In this document: positions 17,129-26,632 of the stretch, piece after piece
Position numbering within the stretch: position 1 is the stretch's first letter
Layout of the letters: the number at the start of each line of letters is the position of its first letter
Assembly: GCF_002797575.1 (NCBI RefSeq)
Contig: NZ_PGTX01000002.1
Location: forward strand, 186,001 to 250,000
Reading direction: 5' to 3'
Source of the DNA: Polynucleobacter brandtiae
Lineage (GTDB): Bacteria; Pseudomonadota; Gammaproteobacteria; Burkholderiales; Burkholderiaceae
DNA: 64,000 nt
Notes under the pieces: generated by a model
What the model saw: the letters and a program-made list of their open reading frames with translations, nothing else
Databases searched by the model: none
What the model was told of the DNA's origin: nothing
Position numbers and translations under genes: made by a program

Positions 17129-17628
17129 TAGACCCTCAATACCTTGCTGTGATGGCGAAGGCTGGGTTCGTAGGAACCCTTTTGTATTTGGCCTATGTTG
17201 ATTGGCAAAGCTTTCGGCTACCCAATCGCATTACGATCCCCTTCATCGCATTAGGTCTTGTATTTAATTACACGACTCCATTCCCCATCACAACCCCGCT
17301 AGCGTCACTACTGGGTATACCCGTGGGATATGGTGTTATTTGGGCTTTAAATGCTATCTACAAACTATATCGAGGCCAAAACGGCATCGGCATGGGCGAT
17401 GCCAAGTTACTAGCAGGCTTAGGCGCATGGCTAGGGTGGAGTATGCTCCCCAGCCTTCTTCTGATAGCCTCGATCACCTCATTAATCGTTGGATTTGCGT
17501 GGCTCAAGTTCAAATCGTATTCACTAAGCCAGGCACTGCCTTTTGGCCCTTTTTTAGCTATTGCTGGCATCATTGAGTTGTTATGGCCTCAAATCATTCC
17601 AACCCTACTGCTGCCCAAATTGATTTAG
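17125..17628 (+). CDS. pilD: Short prepilin peptidase (A24 family)
   Basis: Inner-membrane aspartyl protease that cleaves prepilin leader peptides. Both catalytic aspartates are present: D26 in VDWQSFRLPN and D92 in GMGDAK (89-94). Hydrophobic helices surround them. Typical PilD (about 290 residues) carries an N-terminal methyltransferase domain with a tetracysteine zinc site. Here the protein is only 167 residues and has no such domain, so it resembles TadV/CpaA-size peptidases in architecture. The start is TTG, overlapping the pilC stop. Its last 46 bases overlap coaE in another frame. Confidence 0.87.
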   Translation: MIDPQYLAVMAKAGFVGTLLYLAYVDWQSFRLPNRITIPFIALGLVFNYTTPFPITTPLASLLGIPVGYGVIWALNAIYKLYRGQNGIGMGDAKLLAGLGAWLGWSMLPSLLLIASITSLIVGFAWLKFKSYSLSQALPFGPFLAIAGIIELLWPQIIPTLLLPKLI

Positions 17629-18248
17629 GCATTCTAAAAGGGCATATTCCTTTGGTCGGTCTAACCGGCGGGATTGGCTCTGGAAAAACCTTAGTGAGTG
17701 ATCAACTTGGCGCGCTGGGTGCTGGAATTATTGATACCGATCTGATTTCTCATGAAATTACTGCCTCTGGTGGAAGTGCCATTCCATTGATTAAAGCGGC
17801 ATTTGGGCTTGAATTTATCAACGCCACAGGAGCGTTAAATCGGCATCAGATGCGTAAGCTAGTCTTTGAGAATCCCGATGCCAGGCAAACCCTAGAAGGC
17901 ATTACTCACCCCCTGATTCGCCAAGAAACTGCTAAGCGTGCATTAGCACTGTCGAAAACAAAGGCCCCATATTTAGTATTTTCAGTGCCGCTATTGATTG
18001 AGTCCGGCACCTGGATCAATCTCATTGACTACTTAGTCGTAGTTGATTGTCCAAAAGAAACCCAAATAGAGCGAGTGATGCAGCGCAATAATCTGACTCG
18101 TAATGAGGTTGAGGGCATCCTGAATGCCCAAGCCAGTCGAGAAGAGCGCCTTATTAGTGCTAATGCAGTCATTGAGAATCAAGGTGATCTGGATAGCCTA
18201 AATAAAGCAGTGCTCAATCTGCACCAAAAACTGCTAAAAATTAGCTAG
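17583..18248 (+). CDS. coaE: Dephospho-CoA kinase
   Basis: Catalyses the last step of coenzyme A synthesis, phosphorylating the 3'-hydroxyl of dephospho-CoA. Walker A GGIGSGKT lies at residues 29-36, IIDTDLISHEI just after, and PLLIESG about two thirds of the way in. The chosen ATG gives a 20-residue extension ahead of the usual N terminus and a 46-base overlap with pilD; a later TTG just before the P-loop is possible. The pilB-pilC-pilD-coaE-zapD order is typical of betaproteobacteria. Confidence 0.94.
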   Translation: MASNHSNPTAAQIDLGILKGHIPLVGLTGGIGSGKTLVSDQLGALGAGIIDTDLISHEITASGGSAIPLIKAAFGLEFINATGALNRHQMRKLVFENPDARQTLEGITHPLIRQETAKRALALSKTKAPYLVFSVPLLIESGTWINLIDYLVVVDCPKETQIERVMQRNNLTRNEVEGILNAQASREERLISANAVIENQGDLDSLNKAVLNLHQKLLKIS

Positions 18249-18280
18249 TGCACCACAAGTTCATCATAGAATAGACCCTT

Positions 18281-19033
18281 GTGATCGTCTACGAATATCC
18301 CTTTAACGAACTCGTTCGAAGCATGCTTCGGCTGGAGTATCTGTTCGCCCGCTTTAATCACTTTCTTAAATCAGATGATCCTGAGCTACATCACAATGCC
18401 ATCGCAATGCTGTTCGATTTGGGTGATATCGGTTCTCGTGGCGATATCAAGTCCCTTCTCCTTAAAGAATTCGAGCGTCAAAAATATACTTTGAATGGCT
18501 TAAAATCATCTCAAAAAGTAGATCAAGAAGCGCTATCCCAAACGATTTTGGATATCGATAAGGCAGCGCTAGATATCAATCGCTCAATGGGTAAACCGAA
18601 TGCTGTGATTACTGAAAGTGAGTGGCTCAATGGTATTCGTACACGCCTAAATATTCCTGGTGGAACTAGTCCAATAGATTTACCTAGCTACCATGCTTGG
18701 AAAAATAGTCCGTCCAACCAGCGCAGAGAAGTATTAGAAAAATATGTAGCACCCCTTTTGCCGTGGCAAGAGGCCTGTCAAATATTTTTGCGCCTATTAC
18801 GTCAATCTGGTGAGGCTAAAAATGTCGTTGCTCACAAAGGATCATTTCAACAAGCCCCTTCGGGTAAGGTCTATCAATTGATGCGGATTGCTGTTGAAGA
18901 TGATTTGCTCTTTTCTGAGATTAGCGCAAACAAATATTTACTCTCTATTCGTTTTATGAAAACTGAGCAAGATCGTAAGCCACAACTGGTAAATGACGAT
19001 GTACCATTTAGATTAACGCTCTGCCAGTTTTAA
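18281..19033 (+). CDS. zapD: Cell division protein ZapD
   Basis: Cytoplasmic FtsZ-bundling protein (formerly YacF/DUF1342) that cross-links Z-ring protofilaments. The N terminus IVYEYPFNELVRSMLRLEYL and the central SWLNGIRTRL-like segment (here EWLNGIRTRLNIPGG) are characteristic, and the 250-residue length is normal. The start is a GTG. In many relatives a small zinc protein, YacG, follows zapD. Here the stop overlaps the convergent mutT stop by four bases, so yacG is absent from this position. Confidence 0.94.
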   Translation: MIVYEYPFNELVRSMLRLEYLFARFNHFLKSDDPELHHNAIAMLFDLGDIGSRGDIKSLLLKEFERQKYTLNGLKSSQKVDQEALSQTILDIDKAALDINRSMGKPNAVITESEWLNGIRTRLNIPGGTSPIDLPSYHAWKNSPSNQRREVLEKYVAPLLPWQEACQIFLRLLRQSGEAKNVVAHKGSFQQAPSGKVYQLMRIAVEDDLLFSEISANKYLLSIRFMKTEQDRKPQLVNDDVPFRLTLCQF

Positions 19034-19449
19034 GTCTTCAGTAAGCCTCTTAGTTTTTCTAACATCGGCCAAGCCGCAGGCAACAACGGCTCAACACTAG
19101 GCGCTTGATCCGAAAGTAATTGCCAAGACAGTTGCTGACCCTCACACCCAGCAGGAGTCCCACTCCATTGGCGTATCACACTGACATGTAAACGCACATA
19201 AGCATGTGGATAGTCATATTCCAAAACAGTTAGCTCTTGGCTAGCATCAATGTCAATACCGAGCTCTTCTTGTAATTCACGTTTAAGTGCATCGAAGACA
19301 GATTCACCACTTTCGATTTTTCCACCGGGGACCTCCCAGTAGCCTGCATAGGGCTTACCTTCAGGACGCTGGCCTAATAAATATCGACCCTCAGAATCCA
19401 ATAGAATCCCTGCGGCTACCTCAGTAATGGGACGATCACCTTGACTCAT
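19030..19449 (-). CDS. mutT: MutT-type 8-oxo-dGTP diphosphatase
   Basis: Nudix hydrolase that cleanses the nucleotide pool of 8-oxo-dGTP and prevents A-to-C transversions. The Nudix box runs from about residue 42 to 64: GGKIESGES followed by LKRELQEELGI. The start VAAGILLDSEGRYLLGQRPEG fits MutT. At 139 residues it is the single-domain form without the thiamine-phosphate-synthase fusion seen in some gammaproteobacteria. It is downstream of the DUF815 ATPase gene on the same strand. Confidence 0.9.
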   Translation of the reverse strand: MSQGDRPITEVAAGILLDSEGRYLLGQRPEGKPYAGYWEVPGGKIESGESVFDALKRELQEELGIDIDASQELTVLEYDYPHAYVRLHVSVIRQWSGTPAGCEGQQLSWQLLSDQAPSVEPLLPAAWPMLEKLRGLLKT

Positions 19450-19461
19450 GCGTCTCTCAAA

Positions 19462-20322
19462 TTATGCGGCATGTAAGCCAGCCCAATGCTTAGCAAATTG
19501 CCAAGCTACTCGACCGGAGCGTGAGCCACGCTCTAAAGCCCAGACTAATGCTTCTGCCCGCGCAGCTTCAATCTGCTTGTCGTTCAAACCAAAATGAGCC
19601 AGCCAATGCGCAACAATACTAAGGTATTCATCTTGCTTTGGTGGATAGAACGAAAGCCATAAGCCAAACCGCTCAGATAAAGAAATTTTTTCCTCTACCA
19701 CCTCACCTGGGTGAATCTCTCCGTCATCACTATGCGCATATGTCAGATTATCTTTCATATACTCGGGTAATAAATGACGCCGATTGGATGTGGCGTAAAT
19801 CAAAATATTATCGACCTGAGCTGATACCGAACCATCCAATGCAGACTTCATCGCTTTGTAGCCCGATTCACCATCCTCAAATGAGAGGTCATCACAAAAA
19901 ATAATAAAACGCTCTGGTCTATCAGCCAATAATTCTGTAATGTCGGCTAAATCCGCTAAGTGCTCTTTTTCTACCTCCACCAAGCGTAAGCCCTGACTTG
20001 CGAATTCATGCAAGCTAGCTTTAATGAGGGAAGACTTTCCAGTGCCGCGCGCACCTGTTAATAAAATATTATTCGCTGGTTTTCTGAGAATAAAATTTTT
20101 CGTATTATCTCGAATTGAATCACGCTGACGATCAATGTTTTTAAGGTCATCAAATGAAATATCTGCCACATGCTTGACGGGTTGCAAAAAACCAATGCTC
20201 CCAAAAATACTGTCGCGCCGACGCCATCTAAAGGCTGTAGTAGATTTCCATTGCTCTTGAGTCAGTTGCTTTGGTAAAAATGTTTCAAGATGACTTAAAA
20301 GTTGGTCTAATTTTTCATTCAT
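19462..20322 (-). CDS. DUF815-family AAA ATPase
   Basis: Cytoplasmic AAA-type ATPase of unknown function, widespread next to argJ and mutT in betaproteobacteria. Walker A is GARGTGKS (90-97) and the Walker B-like segment is FIIFCDDLSFE (about 138-148). An arginine-rich sensor region ERFGLWLSF follows near 217-225. The length of 286 is normal. It lies between argJ (11 bases upstream) and mutT (12 bases downstream), so the three probably form one transcript. I cannot assign a substrate. Confidence 0.82.
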   Translation of the reverse strand: MNEKLDQLLSHLETFLPKQLTQEQWKSTTAFRWRRRDSIFGSIGFLQPVKHVADISFDDLKNIDRQRDSIRDNTKNFILRKPANNILLTGARGTGKSSLIKASLHEFASQGLRLVEVEKEHLADLADITELLADRPERFIIFCDDLSFEDGESGYKAMKSALDGSVSAQVDNILIYATSNRRHLLPEYMKDNLTYAHSDDGEIHPGEVVEEKISLSERFGLWLSFYPPKQDEYLSIVAHWLAHFGLNDKQIEAARAEALVWALERGSRSGRVAWQFAKHWAGLHAA

Positions 20323-20333
20323 AGAGAATCTTT

Positions 20334-21569
20334 TTATGAGCGGTAATCGGCATTGATAGAGACGTATTCATGTGATAAATCACAGGTCCACATAGTTTGC
20401 TGCGCTGAGCCCCTACCCAAATCAATCTTGACAGTAATTTCTGAGGTCTGCATTACTCTTTGACCATCCGCCTCTTGGTAATCTGGATTACGTCCACCAT
20501 CTTTTGCCACCCAAACATCCCCAAGCCACATCTGCACTTGGTTCACATCAAGATCCGCAATCCCAGCATAGCCAATCGCCGCAAGAATGCGACCCAAGTT
20601 TGGATCACTAGCAAAAAAAGCCGTCTTCACTAAAGGTGAGTGAGCTACTGCTTCTGCTACAAGACGGCATTCTTGCACTGTCTTACCGCCGCCTACGTTA
20701 ATAGTGATGAACTTTGTCGCACCTTCACCATCTCTTACAATCATTTTCGCCAACTGCTGTGCAAGCGTAATTAAAGCCTTGCGCACAAGACTATAGTTTT
20801 CGTCATCCACAGACTGAATATCGACTGTCGCCTGGCCTGTTGCCATCACGATAAAGGAATCATTTGTTGAGGTATCGCCATCAATCGTAATTGCATTAAA
20901 GGATAGGTCTGCTACCTCACGGGTCAGTGCAGCAAGTAGGCCAGGGGCAAAACCAGCATCCATCGCGATGAAGCCAAGCATGGTGGCCATATTTGGATGA
21001 ATCATTCCTGCACCCTTACAAATACCGGTCATCGTGACAGGGCCTGAAGATGTTTGCACCGTGACCGAACTCGCCTTCGGTTGGGTATCCGTTGTCATGA
21101 TGGCCTGGGCAGCATCAAGCCAATGGTCCTCATCTAAATCAGCTACTGCCTTGGGTAGATTGTTGATGATTTTTTCAATGGGGAGCGGCTCTAGAATGAC
21201 TCCGGTTGAAAAAGGCAGAATCTGTTCTGGATTCAGTTTCAAATCTTGGGCGAGGGCTTTACAAGTAGCTAAAGCATCTTTCATGCCTTGCTCACCAGTT
21301 CCTGCATTGGCATTACCAGTGTTCACCACTAGGGCAAGAATTTCACCCCTCTCACCATTTTGAGCCAAATGCTCACGACAAACTTGAACGGGGGCAGCGC
21401 AAAACCGATTGAGCGTGAAAACACCAGCGACCTGTGATCCTGGCACCAACGTCATCACCAGTAAATCTTTGCGGTTCGCTTTTTTGATGCCGGCTTGAGC
21501 AATACCCATCTGAAAGCCTTTGACTGGCTTGAGTTGGTCTTTTTGGGGGAGAGGTAAGTTCACTGTCAT
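20334..21569 (-). CDS. argJ: Bifunctional ornithine acetyltransferase / N-acetylglutamate synthase
   Basis: Recycles the acetyl group in arginine synthesis by transferring it from N-acetylornithine to glutamate. The proenzyme cleaves itself before the nucleophilic threonine in NMATMLGF (T196), giving alpha and beta chains. KGAGMI (185-190) and GDTSTNDS (about 234-241) are conserved active-site elements. At 411 residues it is complete. It lies 169 bases downstream of secA. Confidence 0.95.
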   Translation of the reverse strand: MTVNLPLPQKDQLKPVKGFQMGIAQAGIKKANRKDLLVMTLVPGSQVAGVFTLNRFCAAPVQVCREHLAQNGERGEILALVVNTGNANAGTGEQGMKDALATCKALAQDLKLNPEQILPFSTGVILEPLPIEKIINNLPKAVADLDEDHWLDAAQAIMTTDTQPKASSVTVQTSSGPVTMTGICKGAGMIHPNMATMLGFIAMDAGFAPGLLAALTREVADLSFNAITIDGDTSTNDSFIVMATGQATVDIQSVDDENYSLVRKALITLAQQLAKMIVRDGEGATKFITINVGGGKTVQECRLVAEAVAHSPLVKTAFFASDPNLGRILAAIGYAGIADLDVNQVQMWLGDVWVAKDGGRNPDYQEADGQRVMQTSEITVKIDLGRGSAQQTMWTCDLSHEYVSINADYRS

Positions 21570-21738
21570 GATTTAACAATTGTAGATGAGGCATTCAAGA
21601 GCCGGTTAAGACTCCCTTAGTGAGGTACTTGCGAAATCTACCAGTTGATCAGATTGCTGCAGAAAGATCTTTCCTTAAAAAGCCTTGGGAAAGCGTAAAA
21701 GCCTATTAGGCGCTAAATAGAACGCAGCCAAATGCAAT
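21570..21738 (-). other. Intergenic region between secA and argJ
   Basis: No reading frame of interest. After the secA stop, GCCT-AAT-AGGC (21701-21711) forms a short stem followed by TTTT on the minus strand. A second pairing, CTTTCC with GGAAAG, lies slightly further on. Either could be a weak terminator. I see no convincing promoter for argJ. Confidence 0.3.
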
Positions 21739-24504
21739 CTAAGCTAATGCGCCGCAACAGCTCTTGTATTTTTTACCGCTACCACAAGGGCAAGGATCAT
21801 TTCTACCTATCTTTGGTCCAGTTCGAGTGGGAGCAGGAGTCACAGTGACCACTGCACCACGATCCCCCGTTGATCCAGCAATTTCATTATCGGCGTTGGC
21901 ATGTTGGTATTGAACGTCAGAAAGCTTAGCAAGGTCTTCATTCATTGACTCGGCAGCTTCATCTAATTCACTTGCACTACGGATCTGCACCGTCATGATG
22001 CTTTTAACAACATCATTCTTAATCACATTCAGCAATTCGCCATACAACTCAAATGCCTCGCGACGATACTCTTGCTTTGGATCCTTTTGGGCGTAGCCGC
22101 GCAAATGGATACCCTGACGCAAATGATCTAAGGCGGCTAAATGTTCGCGCCAATGGGTGTCTAAGCTGTAGAGCAAAACAGAGCGTTCAAAACCAGCAAA
22201 AGAGGCTCGACCAGAGAGCTCTACTTTAGCGTCATATACTTCGTTTGCAGTCTGTAACACTCTATCAACAATCTGAGCATCATCAACCGATGCGGAATTC
22301 TCAACCCAGTTCTTCAGATCAAGAGTGAGGCCCCAATCGCTCGCCAGTACTTTTTCAAGCCCTACTAAATCCCACTGCTCTTCCATCGACTCCAACGGAA
22401 CATACAAGCCGCAAATACTACGCAACACATCTTCACGTAGGTTGGCAATTAAATCACCAGCATCACTGCTCTCTAATACTTCATTTCGTAAGCGGTAGGT
22501 TTCCTTGCGCTGATCATTCGCCACATCGTCGTACTCCAACAACTGCTTACGAATATCAAAGTTGCGGCCCTCTACCTTGCGTTGCGCAGACTCAATAGAG
22601 CGAGTCACCATACCAGCTTCAATAGGCTCGCCATCTGGCATTTTGAGGCGGTCCATCACAGCCCGCAAACGCTCTCCAGCAAAAATACGGAGAAGAGAGT
22701 CATCCAAGGAAAGATAGAAGCGGGAGGATCCAGGATCACCTTGGCGTCCAGAACGGCCACGCAATTGGTTATCAATACGACGACTTTCATGACGCTCAGT
22801 ACCAATGATATGTAAGCCACCAGCACTTAATACTTGATCATGCAAACTTTGCCACTCATCTTGTAAGGCCTTAATCTTGCTTGATTTTTCAGCCTCTGAA
22901 AACTGATCATCCGCTTCAATTAAAGAAGATTGTTTGCCTACATTACCGCCCAACACAATATCGGTTCCACGACCCGCCATATTGGTGGCAATAGTAATCA
23001 TCTTGGGCCGGCCAGCCTGAGCAATAATCTCGGCTTCACGTGCATGTTGCTTAGCATTCAAGACCTGATGCGGCAACTGGCTCTTATCCAAAATACCCGC
23101 AATTAATTCAGAGTTTTCAATTGAAGTAGTTCCAACCAATACTGGCTGTCCACGTTTATAGCAATCTTCGATATCTTTAATGACTGCGTCGTAACGCTCA
23201 CGAGACGTTTTATAAATTTGATCCTGACGATCTTTTCTTTGGCTAATACGATTGGGCGGCATCACCACTGTTTCAAGACTATAGATCTCCTTGAATTCAT
23301 AAGCCTCGGTATCTGCAGTACCGGTCATTCCCGCCAACTTGCCATACATACGGAAATAATTTTGGAAAGTAATCGTTGCTAGTGTCTGATTCTCATTCTG
23401 AATCGGCACGCCTTCCTTGGCTTCTACCGCTTGATGCAAGCCGTCCGACCAGCGGCGCCCCTGCATTAATCGTCCAGTGAATTCATCGACGATGATGACT
23501 TCATTGTTCTGAACAACGTACTGCTGATCTCGGTGATACAAGGTATGCGCACGAAGAGCCGCATATACATGGTGCATCAAAGTAATATTTTGTGGGGCAT
23601 ATAAAGAATTGCCATCATTTAATGCGCCTAGCTCGACTAAAGCCATTTCTGCTTTGTCATGCCCTTGCTCTGTTAAATAGACTTGCTGTGTTTTTTCATC
23701 TACCCAATAATCGCCAGGTTTTTTAACTCCAGTACCATCTGCTTTTTCTTCACCAATTTGCAATTCTAAATATGCTGGTAAAGCATTAATCTTTAAGTAG
23801 AGATCCGTATGATCTTCTGCCTGACCGGAAATGATTAATGGAGTTCGTGCCTCATCAATCAGAATAGAATCCACTTCGTCAACAATGGCATAAGCCAAGC
23901 CGCGCTGCACGCGCTGACCGAGATCCTGGACCATGTTGTCACGTAAGTAGTCAAAACCAAACTCATTATTGGTTCCGTAAGTAATATCAGCAGCGTAAGC
24001 CTCATGCTTGGTAGTGTGATCCATTTGTGACAGATTCACGCCGACTTTCATCCCTAAAAAGTTATAGAGAGTTGCCATCCACTCAGCATCACGCTGAGCT
24101 AAGTAATCGTTCACGGTAACAACGTGCACACCATTGCCACTCAATGCATTGAGATAAACAGGAAGTGTTGCGGTGAGCGTTTTACCCTCACCTGTACCCA
24201 TTTCAGCAATCTTGCCCTGATGCAGTGCAAGACCACCCATAATCTGCGAATCAAAGTGACGCATCTTCATTACTCGAGAGCTGGCTTCGCGCACGACAGC
24301 AAAAGCTTCTGGAGTAATGCTATCGAGCGATTCCCCGGATGCTAGACGAGATTTAAACTCAGCAGTTTTAGCTTGAAGTGCAGCATCATCCAAAGCTTGC
24401 AGGCTAGGCTCGAAAGCACTAACTTTGGCAACCACCTTGCGATACTGTTTTAATAAGCGGTCGTTTCGACTGCCGACCAGGGTTTTTAGAAGACCGATTA
24501 CCAT
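21739..24504 (-). CDS. secA: Preprotein translocase ATPase SecA
   Basis: Motor of the Sec pathway that drives unfolded preproteins through SecYEG. The 921-residue protein contains the first nucleotide-binding domain ([11 protein letters not shown] near 105-115, the DEVDS Walker B near 209), the preprotein cross-linking domain, the second nucleotide-binding domain ([21 protein letters not shown]) and the helical scaffold. A C-terminal zinc-binding SEC-C motif, [14 protein letters not shown], binds SecB and lipids. All parts are intact. It diverges from dciA over 55 bases. Confidence 0.98.
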   Translation of the reverse strand: MVIGLLKTLVGSRNDRLLKQYRKVVAKVSAFEPSLQALDDAALQAKTAEFKSRLASGESLDSITPEAFAVVREASSRVMKMRHFDSQIMGGLALHQGKIAEMGTGEGKTLTATLPVYLNALSGNGVHVVTVNDYLAQRDAEWMATLYNFLGMKVGVNLSQMDHTTKHEAYAADITYGTNNEFGFDYLRDNMVQDLGQRVQRGLAYAIVDEVDSILIDEARTPLIISGQAEDHTDLYLKINALPAYLELQIGEEKADGTGVKKPGDYWVDEKTQQVYLTEQGHDKAEMALVELGALNDGNSLYAPQNITLMHHVYAALRAHTLYHRDQQYVVQNNEVIIVDEFTGRLMQGRRWSDGLHQAVEAKEGVPIQNENQTLATITFQNYFRMYGKLAGMTGTADTEAYEFKEIYSLETVVMPPNRISQRKDRQDQIYKTSRERYDAVIKDIEDCYKRGQPVLVGTTSIENSELIAGILDKSQLPHQVLNAKQHAREAEIIAQAGRPKMITIATNMAGRGTDIVLGGNVGKQSSLIEADDQFSEAEKSSKIKALQDEWQSLHDQVLSAGGLHIIGTERHESRRIDNQLRGRSGRQGDPGSSRFYLSLDDSLLRIFAGERLRAVMDRLKMPDGEPIEAGMVTRSIESAQRKVEGRNFDIRKQLLEYDDVANDQRKETYRLRNEVLESSDAGDLIANLREDVLRSICGLYVPLESMEEQWDLVGLEKVLASDWGLTLDLKNWVENSASVDDAQIVDRVLQTANEVYDAKVELSGRASFAGFERSVLLYSLDTHWREHLAALDHLRQGIHLRGYAQKDPKQEYRREAFELYGELLNVIKNDVVKSIMTVQIRSASELDEAAESMNEDLAKLSDVQYQHANADNEIAGSTGDRGAVVTVTPAPTRTGPKIGRNDPCPCGSGKKYKSCCGALA

Positions 24505-24559
24505 GGGATATTGAAGTAAATTAAGACCTTGAGTTTATCACCCGCACCCTCTTTTACCC

Positions 24560-25063
24560 ATGAACTTTGCACCTAAGCCCCCGCGCAAGAAAGCAGCCCA
24601 TGAATGGCTCGATTATCTTCGTCATTCTGAGGGTCTTGGAGGAATTTTAGCGAAGACAGAGGATTTAGTTCGGCTCAAAGTGGCCCTAAAGTCTGCTTTG
24701 ACTACGCTGGATTTAGACCACCTAAGCCCAAAAATTGAGCCTGGCTGGAGATCAGGAGGCCAAAATGAGCTCTTTTTGTTGGTCAGCGGGGCTAGCATTG
24801 CCACTCGCCTTCAGCAAGTTTTACCTAGCTTAATCAATGAGTTAGGAAAAAATGGGGTGATTTGCTCGGCCATTAAAGTTCGCACAAAACCCGCACCAGC
24901 AACCTGGGAGATTAAATCCCAAGCAGCCCGCAAGACCCCTGAACGTGCAAAAGGCTTCAACTCTGTGGCAAGAGCCTCTTGGGAGTCATTGCTAGAGAAG
25001 TTAGCCCCGGATTCAGAATTGCGCAAGGCAGTCGAACGACTGCTCCAGAGTAAACCGAAGTAG
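24560..25063 (+). CDS. DciA-like (DUF721) putative DnaB helicase loader
   Basis: 167-residue protein whose N-terminal part (about 15-100: WLDYLRHSEGLGGIL, then LFLLVSGASIATRLQQVLP) has the DUF721/DciA pattern, a KH-like fold with a tryptophan-bearing strand. DciA loads the replicative helicase in bacteria lacking DnaC. The basic C-terminal tail is low in conservation, with an SVARASWESLLEKL helix near 134-147. The location between lpxC and secA is where DUF721 genes are found in betaproteobacteria, which supports the call. The divergence of the core keeps this moderate. Confidence 0.6.
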   Translation: MNFAPKPPRKKAAHEWLDYLRHSEGLGGILAKTEDLVRLKVALKSALTTLDLDHLSPKIEPGWRSGGQNELFLLVSGASIATRLQQVLPSLINELGKNGVICSAIKVRTKPAPATWEIKSQAARKTPERAKGFNSVARASWESLLEKLAPDSELRKAVERLLQSKPK

Positions 25064-25080
25064 TTTGGGGGCCTAAGGGA

Positions 25081-25995
25081 TTAGAAAAAGAGGGGCTGAC
25101 TTTCTTTTGAATAGGCTTTTGGTGCCTTATTTTCAGAAAAACTGTCAATCTCATAAGAGCTTGGGTCTTCTAATAGCTTTCGCAACAAAGCATTATTCAA
25201 AGCATGGCCTGACTTTTCTGCAATATAAGATCCAACAATCGGGTGGCCCACTAAATAGAGATCCCCAATCGCATCCAAAATCTTATGCCTTACGAACTCA
25301 TCTTCATAGCGTAGTTCTTCATTATTGAGGATGCGATGTTCGTCTAGGACTATGGCGTTATCTAAACTTCCGCCTCGCGCTAAACCCATCTCCCGCAATG
25401 CTTCGACTTCATGTGCAAAGCCAAAGGTTCGTGCACGTCCGATTTCACTACGATAGGCATGCTCAGCAAAATCAACTATAAAACGTTGCCCCGTCTTATC
25501 GACGGCGGGGTGCTTGAAGTCAATCGTGAAATCCAATTTAAAGCCAAAGAATGGTTCTAAGCGTGCAAGCTTGTCGCCCTCTCTCACTTCAATTGGTTTT
25601 TTGATAACAACAAATTGTCTCGCTGCATTCTGCTCTTCAATACCAGCAGATTCCATTAAGAACAAAAATGAGGCAGCGCTACCATCCATAATGGGCACTT
25701 CCTCACCATCTAATTCAATGATGAGATTATCAAGGCCCAGTCCCGCACAGGCTGAAAGTAAATGCTCGACAGTAGAAACTCGCACACCCTCATTTTGAAT
25801 AACAGACGCAAGGCGCGTATCGCATACAGCTAGCGCAGTGGCCGGAACGACTGACTGCGCTGGAGTGTCTACCCGAACAAATAAAATTCCTGAATTAATA
25901 GGAGCAGGCTTAATCGACAAGGTAACCTTGCAACCCGAATGCAAACCAATACCGATAGTTTTGATTGGGGCAGCAATTGTGCGTTGTTTCATCAT
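25081..25995 (-). CDS. lpxC: UDP-3-O-acyl-N-acetylglucosamine deacetylase
   Basis: Zinc deacetylase and committed step of lipid A synthesis. Zinc ligands are H78 in STVEHLLSA and the His/Asp pair in [12 protein letters not shown] (about 235-246); a later active-site His lies in GHALNNALL. The 304-residue length is normal. The two adjacent ATG codons differ by one residue. It follows the peroxiredoxin gene by 25 bases on the same strand and converges on dciA with no clear hairpin. Confidence 0.96.
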   Translation of the reverse strand: MMKQRTIAAPIKTIGIGLHSGCKVTLSIKPAPINSGILFVRVDTPAQSVVPATALAVCDTRLASVIQNEGVRVSTVEHLLSACAGLGLDNLIIELDGEEVPIMDGSAASFLFLMESAGIEEQNAARQFVVIKKPIEVREGDKLARLEPFFGFKLDFTIDFKHPAVDKTGQRFIVDFAEHAYRSEIGRARTFGFAHEVEALREMGLARGGSLDNAIVLDEHRILNNEELRYEDEFVRHKILDAIGDLYLVGHPIVGSYIAEKSGHALNNALLRKLLEDPSSYEIDSFSENKAPKAYSKESQPLFF

Positions 25996-26020
25996 GCTTT
26001 ATTTACTCAGGAATGATTAC

Positions 26021-26521
26021 TTACAGCTGTTTTAATACTGAAGCGGCGTCACTTACCTCGAACTTACCTGGTGCCTCGAGATCTAACGTTTTCACCACAC
26101 CATCTTGAACAATCATAGCGTAGCGTTGTGAGCGAACACCTAAGCCACGAGCAATCAGGTCAAACTCCATACCTAATTTTTTAGTGAACTCCGCACTACC
26201 ATCACCCAGCATACGCACTTTATTGCCCACCTTCAAATCGCGGCCCCAAGCACCCATGACAAAAGGATCATTTACTGACACACACCAAATCTCGTCCACA
26301 CCCTTAGCTTTGAGTGCGTCAAAATGCTCGATAAATCCAGGAACATGTTTTGCGGAGCAAGTAGGCGTAAATGCACCAGGCAACGCAAAGATCACTACTG
26401 TTTTACCAGCAGTCAATTTTTCAACTTCGAACGCATTAGGTCCAATAGAGCAACCTTCAGTCGCCTCATCTAAAAATTCGTACAAAGTAGCATTAGGTAA
26501 CTTCTGTCCAACTGCAATCAT
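26021..26521 (-). CDS. Peroxiredoxin (Prx5/redoxin type)
   Basis: Thiol peroxidase that reduces hydrogen peroxide or organic peroxides with glutathione or a glutaredoxin. The motif P48-x3-T52-x2-C55 in PGAFTPTC carries the peroxidatic cysteine. The 166 residues correspond to the single-domain Prx5 form without a fused glutaredoxin. It sits between ftsZ and lpxC, a position I associate with Burkholderiales. A weak promoter pattern and a GC-rich hairpin lie upstream, so it may be expressed apart from ftsZ. Confidence 0.9.
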   Translation of the reverse strand: MIAVGQKLPNATLYEFLDEATEGCSIGPNAFEVEKLTAGKTVVIFALPGAFTPTCSAKHVPGFIEHFDALKAKGVDEIWCVSVNDPFVMGAWGRDLKVGNKVRMLGDGSAEFTKKLGMEFDLIARGLGVRSQRYAMIVQDGVVKTLDLEAPGKFEVSDAASVLKQL

Positions 26522-26552
26522 AAAATCTCCATTAAATAGTCGTCATAAATCT

Positions 26553-26599
26553 GCCAACGCTAGCGCGGGATTCGTCGTCCGGAGGGGCGCCGCGCTGGC
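26553..26599 (-). other. GC-rich hairpin between ftsZ and the peroxiredoxin gene
   Basis: On the minus strand GCCAGCGC (26599-26592) pairs with GCGTTGGC (26560-26553) through eight pairs including one G-T. A competing perfect 7-bp stem pairs CCGCGCT (26590-26596, plus strand) with AGCGCGG (26562-26568). The block is far richer in G+C than its surroundings. No T-tract follows on either strand, so it is not a standard terminator. Confidence 0.5.
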
Positions 26600-26628
26600 A
26601 TTTTGTAACCTACCATTACATCAATCAA
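26600..26628 (-). promoter_or_regulatory. Possible promoter of the peroxiredoxin gene
   Basis: On the minus strand TTGATT (26628-26623), a 17-base spacer and CAAAAT (26605-26600) match consensus at four of six positions in each box. Transcription would begin within the adjacent GC-rich hairpin. Confidence 0.3.
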
Positions 26629-26632
26629 TAGT

